The notes: generated from the letters alone by a model not told the origin. A stretch of 64,000 bases of DNA from Zygnema cylindricum (GCA_037447655.1 JBBHKE010000323.1:564484-628483), one strand, 5' to 3'. Positions 45,527 through 55,774 are shown, counted from the stretch's first letter. Made by a program: numbers and translations.

Positions 45527-45721
45527 ATGTGCAACTCGGAATTGAAAATATGGGATTTTCTTCACTCCTTTTTGGGACATTGTAGAGATATGGAGGTCTA
45601 TGAGGAATTATATGTTTTCCTAAGCGTCAAAAGGAAAAGACCTGCAAGGAAAAGACCTGCAAGGAAAAGACCTTCTAGGAAAAGACCTGCAAGGAAAAGA
45701 CCTGCTAATGCAATACAGTGA
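45527..45721 (+). CDS. Small open frame with RKRPA repeats
   Basis: 64 codons. The C-terminal third is five copies of the pentapeptide RKRPA (one RKRPS), made by a perfect-length 15-bp tandem repeat at 45632-45706. It ends NAIQ. Such basic repeats occur in histone H1-like and nuclear proteins, but nothing else supports a gene here: no splice sites, homologue or promoter. It may be a translated microsatellite. Confidence 0.25.
   Translation: MCNSELKIWDFLHSFLGHCRDMEVYEELYVFLSVKRKRPARKRPARKRPSRKRPARKRPANAIQ
45632..45706 (+). repeat. 15-bp tandem repeat, five units
   Basis: AGGAAAAGACCTGCA repeated five times, with changes only in units 3 and 5. Confidence 0.9.
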
Positions 45722-47169
45722 AAATTTCACAATTTTTATGCTTGAGTCAATGGTTGAACTCAGAAATTATTATGTTTAACACTTCACATCTAATTGTAAC
45801 ATACATTAACAAACAAAATCGCCTCACTTCATGGAAAGCATTTGTCATTCTCTCATTGTCTTTTAAGCCGTTTGTATTTAGGTTTGCATGTAAAATGCCT
45901 TTTGGCCGAATCTCTTGGAGAGGTGAATTCGGATTTTGCATTTAGTATTGCTATTACTATTTATTATTATTCATTTTCTGGATATTTACCACTCTTGAGG
46001 CAGATGGCCCGCTTTAATTTTCTGGTACAAGTGTGAGTGACTTTTGGTATTCTACATGGTACACGTAAAATGGTACAAAACCATATAATGGCAAAACCAT
46101 AAAATGACAAAATCACAACACAACAAAGCAGTATACCACCAATTCATTCTGACACATCAAAAGGTCGGAAAAAAATCACTTCCTCACACTGGAATGTGCA
46201 AAACTCAAAAGTCAGTTTTAACTCTCTTAGACCTAACATTATCGTAAGCTTCTAATGTACGTGTATTTAGTGCGCACGGAAATTTTACGAGCTCCCTTTT
46301 TAAATGCACATCGTATGCATGTTCGAAAACAAACTCGGTATTTCCGTGCAAAATCGTCACCATAAACCTCATCATTGAAACGTTATTAAACGCACATTTC
46401 TTTTTGGAGAGAGAGAGAGAGAGGGATATGACGGGAAGTGTAAATAATGGTAAAATTGGAGGAAAGAATAGGGGATTTAAAAGCGCGGAAACCCTCAGAC
46501 ACAAAAGAGGAGTAGGAATTCGAAAAAATCTCTAAAAAGGAATTAGTGCACGCCTGGGTATGCTATTATTTGAGGGGAGCCATGACACCTTGGAATAAAC
46601 TATAAGGGCTAAGGGCTTTTTTGTCCCTCCGAAAATCTAAGAGTTGCACAAGTGGTTGTCGGGGGTCTTCCCCAGATAGAGCCCTCCCCTTGACGAGGAG
46701 AACCGTTCTGCTCTTGCAGGACCTTCTCGCAAGAATAAGTATAAAGAGACATCAGAGAAAGAGGAAGTTCTCGAAGAGGACTCTTCCTCAAAGTTTGATA
46801 GACAACGAAATATGAAAAAGGTATACCTTACAAACAGATGCCCGACCAAACCTAACACGGGCATTGAAATGATCCTGAGCAAAATAGAGAAAGAGGGCAA
46901 CTTTATGCTAAAAAGGGAAAGGGGTATCTGAGCGTTCGTACAAAAAGAAAAATCCATGGAGGAGTTTGAGGCCCGAGAATTGCAACAATCAAGAGGAGAG
47001 AGGTTCGGATTTTTAAGGATTTATAGACTATGGCGTCAAAATTATTCCAAGTCTTGAAAGGAATTAGGGAAAGGCAATTAGAAGTGGTTGAGCAATTCCA
47101 GGTGAAATGGGATATCTAAGATTCCCGTGGAGGAGGTCCGATAAGGATGATGAGGGATAAAGCTCAAAA
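45722..47169. other. No gene recognised
   Basis: Contains a GA microsatellite (46407-46424) and weakly coding-like pieces around 46600-46960 with no motif. The left part of the next LTR may begin near 47014. Confidence 0.4.
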
Positions 47170-48060
47170 GGGATCTCTTAGGCAGCCATGGCTGCCCTTA
47201 GGCAGTTGAGGAGACAAACAACAGACACACCTTTGACAAAAAGATATGTGACTAGACCAGGATTTGATCCAGTCCTGCAAAATCATCGCCGATCAAAAAA
47301 GTCGTAAGCCTTATCTGCCAAGTCGTAGAAAAATCAGTACGTACATGGGGCGTGATAGTTATTTAAACAAATTCTGCAGCGGTTAATTCATTTAACGGAA
47401 GCAACAAACGAAGTTGTACATATAAATAGATGAAATGCACAGACGCGAATCTGACCCTTTAAATTAACGCGATTAGACGGTCGTCAGTTGAGCCGCCAAC
47501 GCGGAATGAACTTTTGGCGACTATTGGTGACAATGTCACATAATATATATCATTGGTCACCGGAAAAGACGAGAGGAGGAACCATGGCTCCCGAGCTGAC
47601 AGGTGTCAACTAGAAGGCCATGTCGTACAATGGTCGTACAAGAAGTACATCGACCACTATACCTAGAAGGCCATCTCGTACGATGGTCGTACAAGAAGTA
47701 CACCGACCACTGTACCTTCTTCTTGTATTGTACAGTCCTCTCATTGGTCCAGGGTTTAGTAGTAGATAGCTGTGAGTAGAGGTTTAGGGACTTAGTGTTT
47801 TTGAGGCGCCTCTCTCCAAGTGACCTTTTGTATAACTAGGCCATCTTTGGCCGCTCATAACTTACTACTCAGGGAGCAAATTCAGTGATTTTTTTTGCGT
47901 CTCACTCATGGGAGTCGGGCCGTCACAGGGGTGAGGTTGGTCAAAACTCTTGTTTGACCGTGTGGCTTTTATTTGATGTGAAAGTCGGAAGGGCAAATTT
48001 TATCCTAGATGCTTCATATAAGCTATATATTTTGTGGACCAATGGAGGTCACATAATTAC
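47170..48060 (+). repeat. 5' LTR of the plus-strand Copia (start uncertain)
   Basis: From about 47188 it follows the LTR at 58681-59727 reversed: AGCCATGGCT, GGATTTGATCC, GTCGTACAATG, CATAACTTACT.CTCAG, GGAGCAAATTCAG. It ends at 48060 directly before the primer-binding site. The 1047-bp relative suggests a start near 47014, where similarity is no longer visible. Confidence 0.6.
47612..47717 (+). repeat. 53-bp tandem duplication within the LTR
   Basis: Two 53-bp units starting AGAAGGCCAT and containing TGGTCGTACAAGAAGTACA; 4 differences. Confidence 0.85.
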
Positions 48061-48073
48061 GGGTTATGGGCCC
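48061..48073 (+). promoter_or_regulatory. Copia primer-binding site (half tRNA-iMet type)
   Basis: GGGTTATGGGCCC matches 13/13 the complement of the plant initiator tRNA-Met anticodon arm. The ATG inside (48066) opens gag. Confidence 0.8.
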
Positions 48074-49635
48074 GCCCTCTAGGGTGCCCATTTTCAATGG
48101 AATGGGGTTCCTTTACTGGAAAACTATGATGAGAGATGTTATTTTTGAAAAACGTCTACGGGGCATTGTGAATGGTCATGTGAGGCGGCCATCTGCAAAA
48201 GGTTTTGAAGGACCCAGATTCTCAGGAGGATTTGTGGAGGCAGAGATGATATATGAAGTTGGAAACAACATCGTGTTGAAAAAAAAGATGGAGAGGGGGA
48301 AAGAAAAACTCACACCGATTGCTCCGATAGCTACTAGATCTATATCGGTAGGAGTTGTTCCAAAAACAGAGGCAAATGATAATGAAATTTGGGATTTCAA
48401 CAAAACAGTGGCAACTCATTTTATTCTCGGGCTTCTTACTCAAGCAGTTGCTACCGCTCATCTATATGTGGACAAGGCGGCCGATCTATGGGAGGCTCTT
48501 GTAAATATTTACAAGAGTGGAATGATTCAGCAATAAAAGTTGGCTGATCAGAAAGTGCAAGCATATGTTTACAAAAGTGGAAAGATGCTTGACTTTTGCA
48601 ATGATTTGTCCGGATTATTCATGGAGTTGGAGAGTACTGGAAAACAACAGGAGAGCGAGAAAGAAAAGGTGAATACTTTGCTAATGAAACTGTCGGATGA
48701 TTATGTGGAGATCGTTAACTGGGTTGAAGATCTACCAGATCATCGATCGATCTGGAATTCCATTGTTGGAATGATTTTGGTTCGAGAAAGTACAATTGAG
48801 ATTCAGAGAGGAGGAAAGTGTGTTCAAGCATTGGCTGCTTGAGGTGACAGGAGGAATAAGGATTCCAAGAAACCTTATGAAAACTTTTGAGGAGGAGGAA
48901 GAGGAAACCAATCGGATGGATCTGGATCTAGGCCTCCAAAGGGGCTCTGTCACTTTTGTACTTTGGTAAGAAGCTGGGACATTACATGGCCGAGTGTACT
49001 ACACTGACGGAGTTGAGATTGAAGGAGGGGCAGATCCGTAGATTAGCCGGAGAAAAGAAGAAGGCACTTGAGGCAACATAAGTCATGGGAGAGGATTCCA
49101 ATAAGGATGATAGAGAACTTCTTCTCAACGAGGAGTTGGAGGTGAAAGCGAAGCCGGAGATTCCAAGGAAGCAGAAGTGTGCCTTCGGCGGAGTGAAAGA
49201 AGCTTTCGAAGAAGGTTGGATTATTGATTCAGATGCCTCTATGCATATGTGTAAAGAGAAACATATGTTTACTATTATGAGAAATATCCCTAGTGTAGAA
49301 ATGAAGTATGGGGATGGGAGAGTAGTAACCACTAGCTTAGTGGGATTTGTGGATCTAAGAGTCTTAGTTGATGGTAAGACATCAATAGTCACTTTTTCCG
49401 ATGTCCATTTCATCCCACAACTGAACACAAATCTTATCTCTACAACAATTTTAGATGATAAAGGTTTTGAGACTAGCACGAAGAAAGGAGTCTTTATAGC
49501 TAGGTATGAGGATGAAGTATACTCCACAGCTGAAAAGGGTAGCCAAGGAATGTTTAGGTTGAATTTGAGTAATGGAAAGAAGGGAGTTTACTATGCCGGT
49601 GTAAATGAATTGATGATTTGGCATAAACGATGGGA
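48066..49635 (+). pseudogene. Copia gag-protease (part 1 of split element)
   Basis: Gag starts at 48066 with MGPPSRVPIFNGMGFLYW, meets a stop at 48534, and continues to about 48840. A zinc knuckle is split by a frameshift near 48960 (CHFCT, then KKLGHYMAEC). A stop lies at 49079. The protease shows WIIDSDASMHMC near 49220, where the catalytic DSGAS/DTGAS is DSDAS. The GAG-pre-integrase motif ends abruptly at LMIWHKRW (about 49618). The continuation is at 54513. Same strand and family as the minus-strand copy at 59741. Confidence 0.85.
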
Positions 49636-49639
49636 TTAA

Positions 49640-50194
49640 TACTTCTATTAATATTAATACTTATGTTTTCCTATTCTTATGCATTGGGTTACCTACTTAT
49701 TCAATTGATCTATTCTATCGATCTATTCAAGTGATTAAAAAAATGACATGTTTAATCTGAGCCGTCATATTAGTTGAGTCTGAAGACTGCAGTTTAGTGT
49801 TTAAAGGGTGTTTGCGAACAGTCTAATGACTGCGGTTTAGTGCCTGAAGAGTGTTGTAAACAGTCTTAAGGGTTCAGTTTACTTGAGTGTTCTGTTACTA
49901 AAAAAAGTAAAATTAGCTAAACTAAAGAGGGAAGTAAGCTGAGGAGTACACTGAACGGTTTGAAGAATGGTTTGAAGAATGCAGTGGTAAGAGCTGAAGA
50001 TTGCACTTTAGTTGTTGAAGGTGCAAATAAGATGCTAAAGGCTTTTCTGTATTTTATGTTTTGTTGTGTATTTGTATGCAACTAAGCAATCATTGCAAAT
50101 GATAACATTTTGTGGTATAATAACAACATTGTGTGGTATGATGCGGCCAGCCAAAAATAACGAATAACAATAGAAATGCAATAAAAGAGGAAAT
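49640..50194 (+). other. Non-coding 5' part of the insertion
   Basis: Rich in reiterated short words (GACTGCAGTTTAGTG, GACTGCGGTTTAGTG; GGTTTGAAGAATG twice near 49958). It ends with two copies of AACATT.TGTGGTAT (50104 and 50125). It could be a control or replication region. Confidence 0.5.
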
Positions 50195-50593
50195 ATGGAA
50201 AAGGCTCAATTGACAAATCAACTGGAAGCAAAATTTGGAGTGGAGCACCAAGGTGTATATCAAAACGAATCATTATGTTGGCTTCAAGAAAGTTTAGATC
50301 CATCACCTTTAATGGTTGTGAAGGGTACGCGAATATGGGAAGCATATCAAACAAAGTATGGTACTATAAAATTAAAACGACGCGGATTGTATACCGTAAT
50401 ACACAAATTGTTAGAAACAGAAAAGTATCAAAAATACAAATCACTGTTTCACAAGTCTTTCCAATTAATGGTTATAACCAACGTAGTAGCAAACAACAAT
50501 GTAGAAAAAAGTAAGATTACTGAAGAATATATGAATATAAACAAACAATTCACAGGAAAACACAAAGTCACCATTAAAATTGAAAGAAGTTGA
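50195..50593 (+). CDS. Insertion ORF 1, unknown, 132 codons
   Basis: Soluble-looking, Lys-rich protein (IKLKRRGLYTVIHKLLE near residue 75). From about 50580 the +1 frame stays open for about 40 more codons (to 50703) with an acidic tail (KTEDADKTW), so one frameshift has probably shortened the original protein. No family recognised. Confidence 0.55.
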   Translation: MEKAQLTNQLEAKFGVEHQGVYQNESLCWLQESLDPSPLMVVKGTRIWEAYQTKYGTIKLKRRGLYTVIHKLLETEKYQKYKSLFHKSFQLMVITNVVANNNVEKSKITEEYMNINKQFTGKHKVTIKIERS

Positions 50594-50705
50594 TCTTCCA
50601 GAATTTTTTTGGGGAATACCTATGAAAACTGAAGATGCAGATAAAACTTGGCAATTAAGTGTTGAAGATCGTCCATCAGAAGACATAAATACATTGCGAT
50701 GACCT

Positions 50706-50930
50706 CGTTTGAAATATTATATAGAAAAAGATAATGATAATTATACTTGGTGGAGGAATTGGATAATAAAACATAGATTGTACGATTGGATAATTACAAT
50801 TGTAATTGTGTGGTTAATTATTCTAGACTCTAGTAAAATAACAAACCTAGTGGTAGTACATCAAAAATCTAGTAAAATAACAAACCTAGAGGTAGTACAT
50901 CAAATATCTGCTGTGGTTAATTTGTTGTGA
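50706..50930 (+). CDS. Insertion ORF 2, small membrane protein
   Basis: About 70 codons with a Trp-rich start (NYTWWRNWIIKHRLYDW) and a hydrophobic segment IITIVIVWLIIL. A 39-bp tandem duplication lies just after it. Past the TGA the same frame continues with a second hydrophobic segment (IIIVGMFCLGVGIWLA) and a basic end to about 51003, so the intact product was probably a two-pass membrane protein. No family recognised. Confidence 0.5.
   Translation, partial: RLKYYIEKDNDNYTWWRNWIIKHRLYDWIITIVIVWLIILDSSKITNLVVVHQKSSKITNLEVVHQISAVVNLL
50830..50907 (+). repeat. 39-bp tandem duplication inside ORF 2
   Basis: CTAGTAAAATAACAAACCTA repeated with period 39; length a multiple of three, so the frame is kept. 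Confidence 0.85.
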
Positions 50931-50958
50931 ATAATTATCGTAGGAATGTTTTGTTTGG

Positions 50959-51171
50959 GTGTTGGTATTTGGCTTGCAAAACCCAAACGAAACAATAATG
51001 ATTAACTACTTAACTAACATGTGTGTAATAAGACAAGAATTGACTGATGTGGATGAATTTGGACGTTGGCTTTCACACGAGGATCTTGTGAGATATACTA
51101 AGAACTATATACATAGGAAGAATGTATTTTTGGAATTGAATTCAAATTTACCTGATTGCCTAGTGTATTAA
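50959..51171 (+). CDS. Insertion ORF 3, unknown, 70 codons
   Basis: Overlaps the tail of ORF 2 in another frame. The part from about 51035 (VDEFGRWLSHEDLVRYTKNY) looks like a soluble protein. No family recognised. Confidence 0.4.
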   Translation: MLVFGLQNPNETIMINYLTNMCVIRQELTDVDEFGRWLSHEDLVRYTKNYIHRKNVFLELNSNLPDCLVY

Positions 51172-51174
51172 ATT

Positions 51175-52171
51175 ATGAAGATGTATATCATCATACTTAT
51201 AATAGCCATGAAGGGGACAAAACGCAAAGGAATTGATTTTGATAATTTGGTAAAGCAGGACAAAAAAAAAAGGATTCACCAAAAAAATCAACTGATAGTA
51301 TAGTTCTAGCTCTACAAACAGTTAACGATTTACGAAATCTCAGTATGGTGTCCTTTGTGCAAAGATTTGGTCTGGTTGCAAGTGTATGTAGGCATATCGC
51401 TGTAGGTGTATGTATGCATACCGCTTAGCAATAGGGGTGCCAGCAGATAGGTGGTTACATCATGGTGTGAAAGTTGTGAGTGTTGCTGGTAAAGCTAGTT
51501 TTAGAGCTTTGAATGCCCTGCGCTGGATAGTTGGGCAAAGGAGAAGCGGTGCTGCAGCAATTACACCTGGTGTTGTAAAGAGAATTCCGAATCATTGTGT
51601 CTCCATTTGTATGGACTTCAAAAACGTGATTCTTAGGCCCACTCCACTGGTTATAAGGGCGGCACTATGTCCCGCAGACTTGGTGATGAACGACCTTAAA
51701 TCTTTTAGTGGTTTGTCAAGTATTGGGTTGCCTTATAAATGGTTGTCGAAGTCACAAAACTCAACCGTATATTCAGCTTTGTACATGAATTCTACCACCT
51801 TCAATCATTGGGATTTATTGTTATATCAACCAAAGCACTTTTCCAGTGCATCTGCACCAGGTATAATTATTGGTGTAGGTAGAGGGTGGATTAATTTAAG
51901 TAAAAACATTGTGAAGCCAATAACAATTATTTGTGTAGTAATTGTGTTATTTAAAGCAACACAATTTTCATCAAGGTTTATGAAGAAACAAATCAGCCAA
52001 ATGATTTTTTCATGTGAATTACCGAAATTAATGAATTCACAAAACGCTAATAATTTAAAGACATTAAATGTATCAAAAGAATCATTGACGCTGTTAGTAG
52101 AAATATCATCTACTGTAAATTCTATAGTTGTATCTCAAGATAAAAAAAAGCAATTTGTGAAACCTTTATAG
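51175..52171 (+). CDS. Insertion ORF 4, largest product, two frameshifts
   Basis: The open frame 51410-52171 gives 253 residues. Upstream, in other frames, a basic start (MKGTKRKGIDFDNL near 51208) and a middle part (QTVNDLRNLSMVSFVQRFG near 51320) suggest an original of about 320 residues. It contains a basic patch (WIVGQRRSG) and one hydrophobic helix (ITIICVVIVLF near 51930). By size, basic start and position it could be a structural protein, but that is a guess. No homologue recognised. Confidence 0.5.
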
Positions 52172-52216
52172 ATCTATTTAATATTATATATTAGTTATAT
52201 ATACAATAACATATGG

Positions 52217-52254
52217 ATGAAAGTACCTGTTGTCTTTAGGAAACGTACTTTCAT
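52217..52254. other. Perfect 10-bp stem, 18-base loop
   Basis: ATGAAAGTAC and GTACTTTCAT flank an 18-base loop, in the AT-rich gap between ORF 4 and the next broken ORF. The preceding bases include TAATATTAT, one base from the TAATATTAC of geminivirus origins, which in AT-rich DNA may be chance. Confidence 0.6.
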
Positions 52255-52353
52255 GATTATATTTTGAAACTTTATACATAATAACTATAATAATAATACT
52301 AAATTTTTGTTTTGTAATAAACAAACTAACAAACTAAACCTTTGAACTAAAAT

Positions 52354-52820
52354 TATGTCAGCAAATAAATTAGAACTAATTAATCTAAACATAACACAAA
52401 GTAATGTATTAAGAAAATTACATGTATGTATGTCCATGTTCAAGAAAAAATCCCTAGACAATTAAGAATGAACTTTGAAGTGTTATCGTGGTCAATGTCT
52501 AACAATCTGAAATCATTATTGGATGACATATTGAATCAGATTTTAGAGAAATACTCTACTAGAATCCAGTCATCAAGTGTGAAATAGACATAAATAACTA
52601 TATCGGTTGTAGGATCACAATCAACACAAATAACAATTCGTTTAGTTAGAATGTGTGGCAATTTGAGTTGTCCTGTAGAAAATACAGAATTTCGAATAAG
52701 ATTAATTGCAATGCGTGATAAAAAATCCACGCACATATTTAATTTGCGAGGAGTAGGCACCATTGTGGGTGATTTTGATCATTTACGTGATAATGTATTT
52801 TCACCTACTATTTTAACTTG
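52354..52820 (+). pseudogene. Insertion ORF 5, broken
   Basis: Opens MSANKLELINLNITQSN at 52354, then shifts frame. Later pieces (RMNFEVLSWSMSNNLKSLL near 52470; RLVRMCGNLSCPVENTEF near 52645; IFNLRGVGTIVGDFDHLRD near 52737) read like one protein in two frames with a stop near 52585. No family recognised. Confidence 0.4.
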
Positions 52821-53164
52821 AAACGATGAAAATGACGATGTGACAACAAAAACTGAAATTTCAGTAGAAAAGGAAACTAACAATTGCTGAAATTGTGTTT
52901 TGTGCAAACAAAACCACACCTACTCCCCGTTAATGAAGAAGTAAAAGACGATATCAATGATCTAGAAGCAATTGCCAAAGTCATTGGAGAACTATAACTA
53001 TTTCTAGTATCTCAATTTAAGTTGGGGAAATCACAAGCCATATTACAGTTTGTAATATTCGGCAAAGTTTTTTGTTTTCTTGATCATTTAGACAAAACAA
53101 CATCCATTCATTTTGGTTTGTTAAAAACCGTACAACAACAAAAAAGTTTCTTATATGTACTATC

Positions 53165-53527
53165 ATGGAAAACAATAACGATTTTCAAGCGTTGGAACAA
53201 AATGTAATTAATATTGACAACAAGTCTTCAGCAAATGAAATAGTATATCGAAATACAAAACGATGGTTGATACTAAGAATAAGCAAGGCGTGGAGTGGTC
53301 GGGTTCGATGCCGACTATTGTATTCAACTTATATAGAAGATATGAAAGCTCGAGGATTTGTGGAAAACGAGTTATTAGACCTACGTGTTTTCTACAAGAT
53401 TATCAGAGAACTAATAGAGTCTCAATGGAAGGAGGCGAATATTCGATTAATTAAAGATACGAAAGGATTGGTACTTAAGAATGTTGTATTAGTGTTGTTA
53501 GAAGTAGACCACTTCTTTCTAGATTGA
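53165..53527 (+). CDS. Insertion ORF 6, unknown, 120 codons
   Basis: Charged helical protein (FYKIIRELIESQWKEANIRL near residue 80). A second frame (53263-53454) is open across the same DNA. No family recognised. Confidence 0.4.
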   Translation: MENNNDFQALEQNVINIDNKSSANEIVYRNTKRWLILRISKAWSGRVRCRLLYSTYIEDMKARGFVENELLDLRVFYKIIRELIESQWKEANIRLIKDTKGLVLKNVVLVLLEVDHFFLD

Positions 53528-53706
53528 AACATTTAAGCATTAAGGGACTGACTAGGATTTTTCGTTAATTAATTAATTGTTTTTAATAAATTAATATTGG
53601 GAAGGTTGCAATTAACAATTATGTATGTTACAATACACTACAAGTAACGTCATACAGAGGGTATTTGGGTTAAGAAGCTTGCTGTGTATTTAGATGTGAA
53701 TGAATG

Positions 53707-54522
53707 TGAAAGAAAAAATGAATGACAAACAGGAGGTTTGCGACAATGAAACACTTTAATTTTGGTGGGAAACGACCTTCTCACCAATCTCGATTCAAAA
53801 TGACAAATGAATATTGGTTCCGTCAATCTATTGAAATACAGGGGCTTGATGAACACACATATGAAGTTGGTCTTCTTGTAGTAGCTGGTGTTTCATATGT
53901 GAATTATTGGTCTCATGATTCAAAGTTTTTTATGTATTTAATGGATAGAGGTTATTGCAGGAAACTGATTGAACATTTTTCAAATTGTGAATGAAAAGGG
54001 GAAGCTTATAATCACCCTGACTCACGTCTCCGAGTAATGCGCAGTAAAGTGCATTATGTCTCGCAAGGTGATGAACAAACAACAGGGAAACACAAGTCAG
54101 GTAAGATCCATATGATACGCTACTATTTAGATCAAGGCGTAGACAGCTTTGATCTAATAAATTCTTTTGATTCACATATTTTTCCTACGTTAACAAAGGC
54201 ATTTGTGGATCCAAATGTGGATATCTGGTTACAAAAACTTGATGTTGCGAGTGACTTACATTGCAACATGGTGAATATAATAAAAATTGGCGTGTTTGTA
54301 AAGCGTTACAAGTCCAGCCTATCACAAACTTACTTGTTTGGTAAGATAGGTAATGAACACATTCAAGGTTCTATAACCCATGTATTAACTAAGTTATTGG
54401 GAATAACGAGAACAAGAGTAAAAGAATTATTTAAGACGACATTAGAACAAAGTATACACAACAAAGTGACACAAAACAAATATCGTGAAGTTCAAAACGA
54501 ATTTGTGTTGGAGACAATCTGA
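53707..54522 (+). pseudogene. Insertion ORF 7, split by one stop
   Basis: Two open frames, 53707-53994 and 54037-54522, lie in one reading frame with a TGA at 53992-53994 between them. The first starts with a basic patch (NFGGKRPSHQSRFKM). The second has a Gly/Lys stretch and a charged C-terminal half. The terminal stop lies at the Copia junction, so the true C-terminus may be lost. About 270 residues in all. No motif recognised. Confidence 0.45.
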
Positions 54523-55774
54523 AGACTCAAAGAAATGAAGAACATGGGAATAGTTCATGGAATTCAGTTTGGGGATAATGAGACCTTAGATGATTGAAGT
54601 GGATGTGCTCAAGGTAAGGCACACAGATTACCTTTCCGAAAAACTGCAACCTATTAAAGGAGAAAAAGTCATAGATCTAGATTATACCGACATATCGGGA
54701 TCGACAAAAGGGCCATCAGTTGGAGGGAAGTGATATATGTTTACTATTACTGAAGATAGATCTAGATATTCCAGAGACTATTTTTTGAAAACTAAATTTT
54801 AAGCACCGGTTTACTTTAAAGAGTATAGAGCATGAAGTGAGAAGCTCCATGAGACACCTATGAAGAGAGCGAGGAGTGATAATGGGGGGGAATACACTTC
54901 TAATCAGTTTAAGGATTTTTTTAGAGAGGGAGGGGTTTAACACCAAAAAAACTGTTCCAAAGAATCCAGAACAAAACGGTGTAGTCGAGAGATTACATTG
55001 CCCATTAAGTAATAGTGCCCGTAGCATGCTATTATATAAAAAGATAACAAAACTCTTTTGGGCAGAAGCTATGAGCTATCCTAATTACCTTAATAATAAT
55101 GTTTTTACCTTGGTGGTGAAAGGTCAAACACTCTATGAAAGATGGACCGGGAGAAAACCAAATGTATCACCCTTAAAAGTATTCGAAAGTCAAGTTTTTA
55201 GTCTAAGGTGAGAAAAATCTGATTGGAAGTTAGATGCAAGAAGAAAGCCTGGGTATCTACTTAGATATGATGAAGATGTAAAGGGATATAAAGTTCATGA
55301 TCTTGGGAAAGAAGATACCATCCGCGTGAAACACTTGGTAGTTATGGATGAAGCAAAGTCAATGGACGCGTTTAAATGTACTAAACCGGTCTGTATTAGA
55401 ATTGAATTCGAAAGTGAGTTAGATTCAAACTCTTTTAACAACACTTCAATTCGGCCGGGCGTTACAGATGCAAGAAAAATTATGACCGAGAATGACCCAC
55501 TTTTGGAGCCACATTCCCTAGTCGAACCCGAGGAAAATGACGATAAAAGACCGGAATTAAACGAAAAAAGACTGGAAATGGACTTTCCGGATAAGGGGGA
55601 AGATGAAGTCATTCAGAGAAATCCGAGATTACCCTCCTTTCCGGCATCTGATTTTGAAGGAGAGAGAAGAAACAACAAGAGACTAAAAAAAAAACAAGTT
55701 AATAATAAGGTAACTAAACTGTCACATTTCAGTGAACCTCAAACCTATTTAGAAGCAATTACTCGTTACTTCAG
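54513..55774 (+). pseudogene. Copia integrase and linker (part 2 of split element)
   Basis: Resumes the pol interrupted at 49636 with RLKEMKNMGIVHGIQF. It continues through CAQGKAHRLPF (knuckle, near 54606), a damaged integrase with stops (about 54594, 54655, 54731 and 54800), NGGEYTSNQF (near 54885), QNGVVERL (near 54970), the linker with a conserved KYE/MDEAKSMDAF region, and EPQTYLEAIT (near 55737). Reverse transcriptase is missing; the sequence switches at about 55775 to an opposite-strand Copia. Confidence 0.85.

Larger units (their letters stand above)
49636..54512 (+). mobile_element. Virus-like insertion of unknown type, about 4.9 kb
   Basis: AT-rich foreign block between two halves of a Copia pol. 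It has about 560 bp of non-coding sequence, then same-strand small ORFs at 50195-50593, 50706-50930, 50959-51171, 51410-52171, about 52354-52820 (broken), 53165-53527, 53707-53994 and 54037-54522, with short gaps or overlaps. No LTR, terminal inverted repeats, clear target duplication, polymerase, integrase, Walker A ATPase or HUH Rep motif was seen. The compact one-strand order, membrane segments, AT-rich intergenic stem-loop and damage suggest a fossil virus or plasmid-like element. Family unknown. Boundaries are uncertain by about 10 bases. Confidence 0.7.

Noticed and set aside
52160-52195. TAATATTA-like word as a geminivirus-type origin nonanucleotide
   Set aside because: One mismatch to TAATATTAC and very AT-rich context; no Rep protein motif in the insertion. 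Kept only as a remark with the stem-loop.
49636-54512. Terminal inverted repeats or target duplication of the insertion
   Set aside because: I compared the first and last about 60 bases and found no convincing inverted or direct repeat; GGGA/GGAGA near the ends is too short to count.
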